Source: Antennarius striatus (Eukaryota > Chordata > Actinopteri > Lophiiformes > Antennariidae). Taken from it: DNA of 64,000 bases. Position numbers and translations under genes: made by a program. The notes beneath the pieces are model-generated. The model saw only the letters and a list, made by a program, of their open reading frames with translations. It ran no database searches and was not told the origin of the DNA. Each line of letters begins with the position of its first letter. The first letter of the stretch is position 1. The stretch lies in NCBI RefSeq assembly GCF_040054535.1, contig NC_090784.1:15389501-15453500 (forward strand), in the 5' to 3' direction. Positions 41,095-53,035 of this stretch are shown one piece after another.

Positions 41095-41530
41095 AATTTT
41101 ACATCCCGCGAAGCGTTGATGTAATTGTCAGTGTTTGTGTGTTCGTCCATCCGTCCACCAAATATCTTCACAACCGTTGTAGATAGAAATATGAAAGAAA
41201 AAGCACATTACTCAAGAGGTAAAGGGTATGAAAATGAGAAGATGACCTTGACCTTGAAAAATCTAGGTCAAGGTCAAATTTCAACTTTTGTGCATTTTTT
41301 CGCACGTATTTCAGGGACCGGATACGATAGAAAGATGAAACAAATGCATTACATTAAGGGAGGCAAGGGGATGAAAATTAGAACACAACCTTGACCTTGA
41401 AAAACTAGATCAAGGTCAAATTGTCACTTTTATACCTTTTTAGGTACACATATCTGAAATCTGATGAGATATAATCACAAAACAAAAAGTAGCATTTTGA
41501 GGAAGCCAGAGACACAAAAGAAGTGCCGGT
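41095..41530. repeat. Repeat of two diverged units of about 140 bp carrying inverted TGACCTTG/CAAGGTCA motifs
   Basis: Two diverged tandem units begin near 41220 and 41360. Each has 'AAGGG.ATGAAAAT.AGA', then CCTTGACCTTGA, a short A-rich spacer, then TCAAGGTCAAA, then 'CACTTTT.TAC'. The first unit has TGACCTTGACCTTGA at 41243-41257 facing TAGGTCAAGGTCA at 41264-41276. The second has ACCTTGACCTTGA (41388-41400) facing GATCAAGGTCA (41408-41418). I recognise this as dispersed fish repeat wording but cannot name the family. Confidence 0.55.
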
Positions 41531-41979
41531 CAGAATAAAAAATTTTAAATCAGGGGTGTCGTGGGATGTTGCAGTCTTTGACTGGTTTGTTTAAAATTCA
41601 ATGTGTACAATATATGAATAGTAATATTTATCAAAAGAAAATGAACAAATTTGAAGACATAAAAGTTATATTTTCTATTCATTAATTCCTTTATTCTTTG
41701 CACACTAGGCTGTGTTGTACAGTGGGCAACAGAGGTGCCATAACACAAGATTTCAGCACTTGTGATACTGTCTCAAAACAAATATACAAAGCATCTGGAA
41801 AATGTGTCTTTTTCCTGGAGTCCAAGAGGTATATCCTATAAAGAAAGAAAACAAACATAAAAATCTTTGAACACAATGAATAATGTTTGCATTATTACTA
41901 TTCCTCATTCAACTTATTTCAGGAAACCAAGAAACCATTTGGTTTACATAATTTGCACCATAAAATTATTTTGCAGTGG

Positions 41980-41985
41980 TTTATT
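41980..41985 (-). terminator. Poly(A) signal candidate for lenep
   Basis: AATAAA on the minus strand, about 170 nt after the lenep stop. Confidence 0.5.
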
Positions 41986-42153
41986 GTTATTTTGCCATCA
42001 TTTGACACAAGACTCAATACTTGCCAAAGGTTTGCATCACTGATCAAATGCTCCATCCATGATGATAAAAGCTGGTTTGAAATTTCACTTTAAGAGCCAG
42101 TACAGAAGAGGTAAAATAATCAATGTTTGACCACTTGATCTACTCTCAGTCAG

Positions 42154-42348
42154 TTAGTCCAGGATCTCTTTGATACACCAGCAGCACAGAAGAAAATAGA
42201 GGCACTCCTTAACAGACTGAATAAAACTGTAGGCAACGTTTCCACCCAGGATGTTCTTTCCTCGTCCAAAACCCATAGCCATGTCCCGTAAGTGCTGCCC
42301 CAGAGAGGAGGAGGGCATGGCCTGGGGCAGAGGGCGCTGGGGATGCAT
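42154..42348 (-). CDS. lenep: Lens epithelial protein (LENEP) microprotein
   Basis: This is a 64-aa protein in a single open exon. From ATG 42348 it reads MHPQRPLPQAMPSS..., and it ends YFLLCCWCIKEILD. Human LENEP (61 aa, as I remember it) begins MQPRTQPLAQTLP and ends YILLCCWCIKELLD. Start, length and the Cys-rich hydrophobic C-terminus therefore all agree. The function is poorly known; the mammalian gene was found in lens epithelium. The C-terminal 20 residues look like a membrane-associated, possibly palmitoylated helix. The same frame stays open upstream to an ATG at 42459 (101 aa, adding a hydrophobic stretch LILSVGPLLLFLLIE). I chose the inner ATG because of the match to the mammalian start. 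The gene lies between pbxip1 and shc1 on the same strand. Confidence 0.82.
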   Translation of the reverse strand: MHPQRPLPQAMPSSSLGQHLRDMAMGFGRGKNILGGNVAYSFIQSVKECLYFLLCCWCIKEILD

Positions 42349-43154
42349 GACTCCAGAGCAACGGTAACACTCAATGAGAAGAAACAGCAGAAGAGGTCCG
42401 ACAGATAGGATCAGCCTGGGCCCGTGCGACACATGAGGTCTGCACTGCACTCCTGGCACACCTGGCTCTTCTACTTATGACCTCTGATACAAACCCCAGG
42501 ATGCCTCCATTCATATCCTGTTTTTTCTCTTCTGTTCCATCCTTTCAAACACCTGCTGAATGATTAAAGCCCATGTTAACCTTTGTTTTGTTCTGTTCTC
42601 TTTTGTGTCACACCCCTCCACACACTCTCCTATGCAGACTTACAATGCCTGAATCAGCCCCCTACTGTAACAAGCTCATCTGTTGACAAACAGTAGAGTT
42701 CCAGTATCTTCAGTATCTACTTTCCAGTCCTGTCTAAGTTCAAGATGGTATGTGACATGCAATAATATGTGTGAGCTTTGTTTCATTCAACATCTAAGGA
42801 AAAGACATGAGTTAAAATAACAAATATAAAAAACCAAACTCACAAAGACATGAATGATATATGTATTTATATATGCAATCTATTTTTTCAGATACGGTTG
42901 TAAACCAACATGTTTCCCCAAAACAAAACAAAAAAAGGTATTAAAACAGAAACATATAAAGTAATATCTGTGCACACAATTTGAAAGTAACCTTTGGCTT
43001 TCAAAAACACAAACAGTACAACAGCATTATCAACACAACCACCACCACCAACAACAAACAGATTTTTCATTTTTTTGCGACGATTTTCATGCAACAAAGG
43101 CATCTGTGATGAAATCATGACATAGGATATGTTCACTAATGCAGGTGGGTGTTT

Positions 43155-43272
<118 letters not shown>

Positions 43273-43383
43273 ATACACACAAACAGGCACACGCAGCAGA
43301 ACTTGAAGCTCTGGTTTTCCTATAGTTGACCTACAAATACCTGAAGAGTGTTTGAGTGTCTGAATGACCCAGCTGTCATTCTG

Positions 43384-43406
43384 GTGTGTGTGTGTGTGTG
43401 TGTGTG
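43384..43406 (+). repeat. (GT)n microsatellite
   Basis: About eleven GT units, roughly 115 bases after the large CA run and of opposite phase to it. Confidence 0.92.
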
Positions 43407-45057
43407 CTTCATGGTCTGAGTAGTAGCTATTCATTCTTAGGTTAGATCCCATCTCCTATTGCTCATTAGCAAGTTCAACTGGCTTCAGAAGAGCTAACTC
43501 AGTGCTGTGGTGTATGGGTCTCTGCTTATCAAATAAGTCATTAAATATACAGTGAAAACAATAATCCAGTACTAGGCTGACCATTCAAAAATCAATGTTA
43601 TTTACAGGTGGTCAAAAAATATCCCCCCCTAATGGTGACATCAAGTATCTGTGACTATAAGCTGAATGCAAAAAAATGTGCATCAGAGGAGATTGCCATG
43701 TGTGGATCTGCTTGTGTGTTATCGGAGTGTCATTTTGCAGCGTCTTAGTTTAACTGAAAGGCTTGTGTAAGATTCTCATGTAGTCAACTACATTTGAATT
43801 AAGTACATAAGGTGACTGCATTGAAGTGACATGACTGCTTTGAAAAAACAAGGCACGATTAATAAGACTTAAAAAAAAACAATGTCATGAACTGAAGGAG
43901 GATGAAGAGGAAAGGAGAAACAATAGTATGGACTTCTCCTCCCATCCTCAACAGTTTGTGAAAACAGCACACTGAGAAAAAACTTTTGGCTTAAACGTCA
44001 TTAGCAGTGCTCCAAAAAAAAGTCATGTACTCAATTTTTTGCTACCCCAAAACCCCTTCATTTTACATCAGAGTCAAGTCGATAAAAGGACTCACTCAAG
44101 TGATTTAACAATGATACAACACAACCACAAGAAGCAAAATTACTTAATCATTTACAACATAGTTTGCATTATTTTTTTCAGAGGGAAAACATTGCTTAGA
44201 TTAACATGTCTTGCTGGCTCATCGTGTGATTCTCCTTTAACCTACTACACATTTGATTTCAGAGCACTCGAAAGATGGAACCCATAGATTGTCAAAGCAA
44301 ACATACTAAGGAGTCACTAAAAAGCAATCAGTGAGAAATTATCTGGCTGATGCTTCTCAAAATGTACAAGTTATTGAGTTTGCAGGTGACATTAATGCAC
44401 AATCTACATTAATTAAAAGATCTCTTTCTTATTGATGTATTTTAACAGATTTTTCTTCCTTCAGTCTAAATTAGCTCCCAGTGTTGTAAGCACACAAGAC
44501 AAATTACTGTTAATAACCGCCATGGCTTCCTATAATGTAAAGACCAAGTTCATGTTCTTTGGTGCAGATCAAGTGTGGTGTAAACCTGTCTGTGAATCTG
44601 TGTTTACAGAGGGATCAAGGAGATTCAGCTGTTTCTATCTTCCTGAACATAGAATATCCAATAAGAAATGAGTCCCAAGTTAAAAGACAGAAACAAAACA
44701 CATACGGCGGTCATTGGCATAGCAGTCCCAAGTTTTGCATACAGGCTTTCCTCAGGTATCCCTTAGGGTGTCAAAGTTCAAACAGTCCTTGAAAGTGGAG
44801 TGGTTTGGGGTACGGTGGCCCTTGGGAAGCAAACTTGTAATGCATATTCACCAGACACAATTATTACAAAGTCACGCTTGTTGCTGAAGTGCTCCAGTGA
44901 CAATTGAAGGGGCAGTTCTTGGAGCCAGTTCAGACGAAGACAAACTGTCACCCTTTGTGTTTTGTCGAACAGCTTCCAGCAACACGCTCCAGCAACAGTC
45001 TGAGAAGGAACAGTTTCCCTTAATAATAAAATGTGCTTAAAAGCACAGAAAATCCTA

Positions 45058-45063
45058 TTTAAT
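45058..45063 (-). terminator. Weak poly(A) signal candidate for shc1
   Basis: ATTAAA on the minus strand, about 485 nt after the shc1 stop. No canonical AATAAA was noticed nearer. Confidence 0.25.
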
Positions 45064-45545
45064 GTCCCCTTTATCCCTTCATCATTTTTCAGTTCCACAA
45101 AGTCCACGATTCCACGTATTAGTCAAGTGTTCTGTTGTTTTTTTCCCCTCCACATTTACTCACACAATCAGATTTGCTTTTTTCTTGGAGAAAATAAAAA
45201 CTTTTTTTTTCTGCCCCGTTCTGAAATTGGCGAAGGGCTCCACCCTGGTTCACAGTAAGTTATTGAGAAATTTCAGCAGTGCTTCTCCTTGATGGAGGGA
45301 TGCACCTGATAGTTGGAGGATCACAGTTGGACCTTCAAAAAGATCATGTGGGAACAGCAGCAAGTAAGTGATTTAGCAGAGAAAGAAGGTTTTTTTTTTT
45401 TTTCCTTTTTGGCTTTCTTTGTAATTGTGGGTTCCTGTGTGTTGTTGTGCATGTGTATGTGTGTGCATGCATAGTGTTGCTGTGTGTATTGTAAGCATAT
45501 GAATGTGTGGGTATTTTGGTGGAGTATTTCACTTTTCGCGTGACG

Positions 45546-46095
45546 TCAGGCCCGACGCTCGACTGGCTGTTGCAGGCAGACTTCACTGCCAGCTGATACA
45601 ATGGGTAGTCTGTTGTCCATGTGGTAGCTGATCAGGTGACTCACGCTTTCAAACCGATGATCTTTTGTACGGACCTAAAAATCAAAGCAATAAATATTAG
45701 AAGAGCATGTTTAAAGACATACAGACCAATATGACTGAAAAGTCCCCTTGCCTAGCCGTGGCTCTATTTTAGCTTTGTGTATTCCCTCCCACTCTGACTC
45801 ACCACTCCTTCTGGGTCGACTAGCAGCAGGTGTTTGGCCTGCCCCCCCTGCTGTCCCGTAAGGACATACTGTCCGGGCGTGGTCCCAGACTCTCGCACCA
45901 AGAAGTCTCCATCCCGGGTTAACAGCCTCTCTGCTTCTCTACGACTCAAGCTACCATGAAACCATGCCTCACACTGCAATTGCTGCACCAGAGGGGGGGC
46001 TGCGGTCGCGGAGTTGGGGCCACCGTGTCCAGAAACCCCAAGGGCATCATCAAATGGTTCTTTAGAAATACAGCGCGCACACACACACGCACACG

Positions 46096-46159
<64 letters not shown>

Positions 46160-49100
46160 TACACACATTTTCAATATTGAATTTTTCTGCTGAAAACCTC
46201 AGATCACATGACCCTCTGACAGTTGTGTGCTTTACAGTACGCTGAGATTGGACTGTGTCTTTAATATGAAAAGCCTCATGCAGGGACCAATCATGTTACA
46301 TAAAATGCCCCAGTAATGGACAAAGGCACTCTAGCTCCCTTATCTGCCCTGACGACTGCATTCTATTGGCAGCTCCTCTCTTCAATTAGCCTTTCATCTT
46401 GAGGGCAGCATTTATAACACTCTACTCCTCTTTTTAGTCAATGATTAACTCCTACTCTTTTTGCATGGTAAAACAACTGTACATTTGAGGAACTAGTAAT
46501 ATTAAAAACAACATATACATCTCCAGAAATTATGTCTTCAACTTTTGTAGCTATTTTACACTATTTTGTCCAATTTTTCACGAGCTGATTCAAAAGATGG
46601 AGATTAGAGGCTACTTCAGCATCTGCATATCTGGGTCCTTCACCTCTGAAACCAATATCCCCTCAGCTGATGCAATAATTGGAAGCTGTCTGCTCCTCAT
46701 CCTCACCAGGTCTCATCCAGACTGCAGTATCTCATTGTAACCAACAAGAGTGCTCACTGTTGATGGCCTCTGTGACTCTAGGGAGGTGTTCTCCAGTAAG
46801 ATTTTGGGTAAGACTTGATAAATTCAAGGGAACTGCTGGATCTCAGCATGTATGTGCTCTACTGAGTGGAATTTTGTTATCAACTGTAGTTCCTGGTCAG
46901 CCAGCACGTACGTCACACATTTCTTTGTCTTTAAGACAGGAGTCCCTCTTCAACTGATTTATCAAGCATGCATGTAATTCTAAACACAACACAGTGAGAT
47001 TGTGTGAGGCACATACTCATGTCAAAAGCATCCCAGTGAGTATTTCCATTTGAAGCTACTGGGGGGCGGGGTTTATCCACATTGACATACGAAGGGTCAT
47101 CAAATAGTTCCCGTCCCACATCCTTGGCTCCCACTAGAAATAAAAAGACAGATCTTGGAATATCTTCTTATTTTTTCATTACCAAAGTGTAACTTACTTT
47201 TTTATCAGTTTTAACAAGAGAAATGGAAGTAAAGAAAGTGTGGATGAATTAAATCCCGTGAATAGATGACCTTGGTCTTTCTCCTGATTTACAGATAGAT
47301 ATATAGAGACAGCTCACCTGGGAGAGGTGGCAGCGGCTGCTTATGAATATCATTCTGACCTGGCTGTCCATAAGGCTGCAAACACAAAAGCACACAAACA
47401 AGTGAGTCACAGTAATATGGTAATCCCCTGGTGTACATGCAAAAATAATTTCTTAATACAAGGATTACAATAGGTCACAAAACAAACAATCCCAGCTGGA
47501 TTACAGCTGATTTTCACACTTCAAGGCTAAGAACTACGCAATTCTGATTCACACACTGTGTGTAATAAGATTTCTTTCATAACATCCTGTTGTGTTTAAC
47601 TCACTCGCTGCCAATGACGTATAGAAACGTCAAATACATTTTGCAACAAGGAGGGCTGGGGACAGTCTGGTAAAGGTTTTCAGTGGATCATTGTGGAATC
47701 TAACGTAATAATAACTGATCCAGTCATGGAACAGAGGATGGCGAATCGGAGGAAATCATAGTTGCGGCAGCTTACAATGAAACAAAGTTTGTGTATGTCA
47801 GCGCGCACCTGCGAGGAAATACAGTGTCGCTGTGAATGAGGTATTTTGCAATTGGTCAAGAACAGAAAGACTGATAAAGGTCCGGAGGATCGTACAAAGT
47901 TCACTGAAGGAGATCAGTTACTACCAAGCACTGCATCGAATAAGGTTAAAGCAAAATCTCTCACCAGTGTGGCACCAGGGCGGGTCCTCATGTCAATCAG
48001 TCCACCAGGGGGAGGCTGTTTCCCAGGGAAATTATTATAGTAAGGAACGTCAGGAGGTGGAGCAGCCTCATCATCTTCTTCCTCCCATGCAGAGCCATCA
48101 AACGGAGCCATTCTGAGAGAAAAGGAACAAAGCAGAAGCAAAAACAGTAAAACTTAATGCACACAATGCACACATACTGTATGTTCAGTTTTTGCTAATT
48201 TGAATGACATTTTTCCACAATTACCTATCATGTGGAGTAACAAGTTTGGGGGGGTTCTTTAAATACTGTTTAAAACGCAGTTCAAAGGCCTGTCCAATGG
48301 TGCTGATGACTTCCTGTGCTAAACCCTCTGAACACTCCAGGATATGACATGCTGAAAGACAGGAGGTAACCAAATTACTAATTAGAAAGCTGCAAGTACT
48401 GTACTTACATTAAATATGCCCTCACCTGGAACAAAAATATACTGTATGTACTGTATGTGAGGACATTCACTTCACCCACTTTACCCACTCTCCATTTCCT
48501 CTCAAACTGCAGAAGTGCATACGGAGCATAACATTTCTGTTGGTAGAGCCTGAAGCAATCCAAGATTGTCATAATAGCCAGCTGCTCATGAGCACCAAAC
48601 TGACAATAGTACATTTACTTGCTTTGCCATCATTGTATTGAAAGAAAATGAAGCCAAAAGTACACATATTGAGCACACGCTCATGAATAAAGTAGATTCT
48701 ACCAGACAGTTACAATCAGCCATGTTGCTTGCTCTAATTATTGAGAGGTGAATAATTATTTTGCTACACACTGAGTTTGTGATGCTTCAGTTCCACCGGG
48801 AACCCGTCAGTATCTATGAACAAGTCAAAATGTTATTTATAATAAATTTTTCTAAAAATTGTTTTGTTACATGTGCAGTATTTGCTAGAAATTCACCTGT
48901 TGCAGCCAATGATACTGAATGTGAACATTTGTAACCCATATACAAAAGAATAATGGTCAGATATCAACTAAAACCTAATTTTCATATGATCAGATACTTT
49001 TTGAGAGAAATGTGATTTAGCTTACCTCTCTGGTTGACTGGGTCTTTGGCCACATATGCTACATATTCAGCCGTATCCTAAAATAGACAAGGTAAGGAAA

Positions 49101-52100
49101 AGTTAGTTAGGAAAAAGGAATGGGAACATTTATAGAAAGAAAAGGTAGAGGACCGGTGGGAGAAAGAAAAGTGGAGAAGAAGAAGAAAAAGATCAAGCAG
49201 AGAAACAGAGCCACACTCGGCACACATCATGTTAGATTTCCAACTAACACTAAACTGACAGAGAAATTGAGAGGAAGAGGTGAGCTGAATCTCAAACCAG
49301 CCAGGCAGAAATGGAGTGAGTGGTATTCATAGGGATAGACAGCGACAGATGACAGGAAGGAAGGATATGCAAGCTGAAAAAAAAGATGGACGAAGGCAGG
49401 GGTGAGATTTGATCTGAGAGAGAAAGAGAGAGAGGGAGAGAGTGGGTTGACTCACTGGGTCTCCTCCAGACGCAAAGGAGATGGACTGCATGTGATGATT
49501 GGCGATTATCTGTGGAGAAGAGAAAAAAGAGATGGAAAGAAAGATAGGGAGAAGTAGAGATAGAGAGAGGGAAATAGAGAGAGAGAGCAAGTATGTGGGT
49601 GACATGAAGTATGTGGGAAGTGAGATGAAAGCACATGTATGGAGAGACAAATGTGGAATCATTACTGGTCAAAGTGCTTTTTCCTCCACTGAGCACCATC
49701 AGCTGCAGAAGAGATAGAAACTAAGTAGGGGCGATGGATGGAACACCTTTTGAACAGCTCGCAACAACTGTGTAAGATGGATCAATAACACCAACATAAC
49801 ACAGACACTTGCTAATGTTCCTGCCACCATGTGTAGTCTATATTCCAATCTTTATTTTGAATAGATATGCAGTATGTGTTTGGCAGTTTACCTTATTATC
49901 CATGTTTAAGTGTATGCAAAACGGTAGTGTAGAGCCTTAAAAGAAATCCTATTCCATAGCCATTAATTCATTAGAGGTCTAGGAGGAGGATTGCATCCTG
50001 TTCCGAGGAGATTCAGGAATAAAGATGATGCTTAAGAGGGATTTGTTCAGCATTAAGAATAAATGAAGTAAATAAACCGGGGAAATTCTGAATTTGTCTG
50101 GAAATGCTCCAAAAGGCAACAACACTGAGGTCCATAGCACGCAAATAATACTTTTAGTGGTACGGTGTGGTTTACGAAGACATAGACATCAAATCTATTT
50201 AAAATTGTGTGTGCGTGTGTGTGTGTATTTTTTACATTTTACAATTTTCAAGTATCTAGCATTACAACCTGCATCTTCCAAAACACACATTATCAGAAAT
50301 GATCCCAGGTTTTAGGCAGATCATTTACAGATGGAACAATATTTTAATGAAAATATTAAGAATAAAATCACTCTTTTAAAAAATTTGTCTGCATAATCTT
50401 TAAAACCACAATCGTCAGGTTTACTCCACTTTAGCAGATGTCATAAGCTAATTGCACTATGGACACCAGATATACCTTTGGCTACATTTAACTACTCCAA
50501 TCATCAGTTGCATTTCGGGGTGTCTGAAAAAGCACAAAGCACACTGGCTGCAGTCTGACCTGTTTGCAGTCGGAGGCCAGCAGGTTGAGGCTGCTGGTTG
50601 AAATGGTGAGGCTGATTGTCATTCCGGCAAACTGCAGGTTACTCTTCCCCAGGATAGAGGTTAGACAGCGAGACGAAGGCTACCAATGAGAAAGATGTGG
50701 TACATGAATGATGGACAAGGTACATAAAGAGTAAAACACTGATTGGATCTTTTTGACAAGGCATGAACAGGCCTGTGGGTTTTCCCTGGGTTTGCATGAA
50801 CATGTGGGGATGTGTGTGTGTATGTGTGGAAATGCCTGTATGTGTGGGAGTGAAAGAACAGCTGCAATTGTGAAAGTGATCCTGTGTCCAAGGCCAACTG
50901 TGAGCAATGGGGCCGAGACAGGACAATTTGTAAACTGCAGCCTGGGCCAGGTGCAACATGAAGCCTATGCTAACACTCCAGTCTATTCATCCCGATCCTC
51001 TGTCTGTTCCCATCGCTGCCTCAGAACATTTGGCTTACACAGTGAGAGGAACAGCATCAGGGCAGGATGTAAGTGCCCAGCCACTTTAACCTCTGTCCAG
51101 TAAAATAAGAGGGCTCAGACTACTTTAATCTATTCTGGTTCGCATCCTACAACTGTTTTGTCTGGTATGCCTTACTGCCAGACATTCCATGGTCAGACCT
51201 CTCTACAGCAACAGTCTGCTGGATTTAGCCACCTCTTTTATGGCCTGTTTGGTTGAATGTTGTTATTTTTACAGGAATACTGAGCACAAACATGCATGGT
51301 TTTCAAACAACAGACTGTCAGCTGTGCCTGCTAATCTGTAGTGCTTCTCTGGCCAGACAACGGCTCCACACATGCTACCTCTCCATTTCTCCAGCCTCCC
51401 TTGTGATAAGAAGGATGGAAAACAGGGACCAGAGAGTGTTTGGTAATTACCTGTGAGTAGTCCACTGACCACAGGAGAGTACAACAAACCTAAATCAAGA
51501 TCTGCTTGTGTGTATATGTAAGGAAAAGCATGTGACTGAACAGCTAACTGTCCACAGAGTGGACAATCAAGCTAAATCCAGCTCTTATCCAGAAAACCCT
51601 TCCCACTGCTTCCCACTTAAGCTGCATGAATAAATAATGCCCTGTAAGGGTGTATGTGTTTGTGGTGTGTACCTTTCTCCTGCGCTGGGCTCCTTTGGCT
51701 CCGGGCACTGCCTCACAAACCACAGAGATGGCCTCTCTGAAACATTCACAAAATGTAAGTGTGGTTATTACATGTTATCAAACCCCCACACCTTCGAGGA
51801 AACACAATTATATGGATTAAACGAGATCTGGGGTGTACAGTGGAAAACACCAGGAAATCATCGGGCTAATTTAGAGTAAATATACTAATTTAGAGGCTGA
51901 TATAGGGGATGTGAGATGCACTCAGACAATGAAGCAGACACAAACAGAAAGAAACAGGAAAGTGAGCAGAAAAAAGCAGGAAGAGGAGAAAAACCAAGGA
52001 AGCCAACAGAGACATGAATGACATGCTTCATGAGAACATGTGCATTGTGTGACTACAACCACACTCAACACATCCCCTCCAATACATGAACAGAAGACAC

Positions 52101-53035
52101 ACTTTTAATCCAATTAAAAGGTAGATCTGAGTTCAACCTCACCTGGTGACCTGAGTTCTGGTGTTGAAGTCCAGCGCTCGCATTGACTGTAGTACCTCCA
52201 CACATCCCATGTACTGCCGAGGAAACAGGAAGACAACATGTTAGCATCCCATGTTTCTCCCATCATGGACCAGTTATATTGATTTAGCAGCGCTAATAAA
52301 GGAAGCACCTGAGTTATTTCCTGAATTGTGTGTTGGGCTCTGTCTATGAAAGCAGTGTGTGTATATATGCAAAGAAACAGGAAAGAGGACTGTGCAACAG
52401 TAGATTTTAGTAAGAGGTTAATGGGTGTTCCAGTAACTCACCCGTACAGTGTAGGAAACACCGGTGGTGCTAACCACACTGTCAGAGTGCAGCCAGCCAC
52501 GAGTGGGTTTGTTTACAAAGGAGCCATGCCGCGTCCACTCATCTCCTCCCAGCTGTCCTCCTTCCACCCGCGCCCTCCTGGACGCCCCTCCTAGCCGGTT
52601 CATGTCCTGCAAAGGAGGTCGAGGAGGGGGAGAAGGAGCAGTTAGAGGTGGAAGCGGATGGTGAAGTGGAGGGGAGGAGCTGGAGCTGCTCCTGTCATCC
52701 CCAGAGGATTCAACAGGCGCCAGGGGCTGCAGTGGCCTGCTGGAGGTCTTGAGTCCTGGGAGAAGAGTGGCAGAGACACCCAGACGTAGGGATCCCATCC
52801 TGGGGAAGAAGGAACAGAGAGTGGTCGGGCTGTTCTCAGCTGGGCGGGGAGAAGAGGGGGGCAAAATGGGAGTGAGAGACGAGGAGGAGAAAGAGGACGG
52901 TAAACCAGGGGAGGGAGTAAGCGGAGTAGCAGGGCTGGAGGGGGGGAACGAAGATGGATTGGAGTTTGATTCATCAGTCGAGCTCAGCGATTCACTTCGA
53001 AAGTGGGTGTACTTGGTTTTAGGGACAAGCTCCAT
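45546..53035 (-). CDS. shc1: SHC-transforming protein 1, p66 form (twelve coding exons)
   Basis: SHC1 is a cytosolic adaptor that links tyrosine-phosphorylated receptors to GRB2-SOS-Ras; p66 also acts in mitochondrial oxidative stress. Coding exons in transcript order are 53035-52442, 52213-52143, 51736-51673, 50679-50560, 49509-49456, 49077-49026, 48351-48225, 48112-47965, 47375-47318, 47133-47017, 46059-45803 and 45674-45546. The phases sum to 1791 nt (596 aa). The CH2 region is residues 1-144. Met145 (52603) is the p52 start and Met200 (52210) the p46 start. The PTB is about 184-345. CH1 carries Tyr385-Tyr386 (PYYNN) and Tyr445 (SYVNV, a GRB2 site). The SH2 is about 502-592, with GDFLVRES and phosphotyrosine-binding Arg525. 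The p66 start MELVPKTKY matches mammalian MDLLPPKPKY. CH2 is about 34 residues longer than in human because of Ser/Pro-rich sequence. Confidence 0.97.
46078..46157 (-). repeat. (TG)n tract (transcript sense) next to the shc1 SH2-exon acceptor
   Basis: On the plus strand this is an 80-base CA run with a few CG steps. In the shc1 transcript it reads (UG)n and ends 18 nt before the first base of the 257-nt SH2 exon (46059). The remaining acceptor, CGCTGTATTTCTAAAG, has only a short pyrimidine stretch. Confidence 0.95.
49410..49600 (+). repeat. GA-rich low-complexity DNA around a shc1 exon
   Basis: GAGAGA-type runs at about 49416-49445 and 49540-49590 flank shc1 exon 5 (49456-49509). Long open frames here on either strand are composition artefacts. 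Confidence 0.75.
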
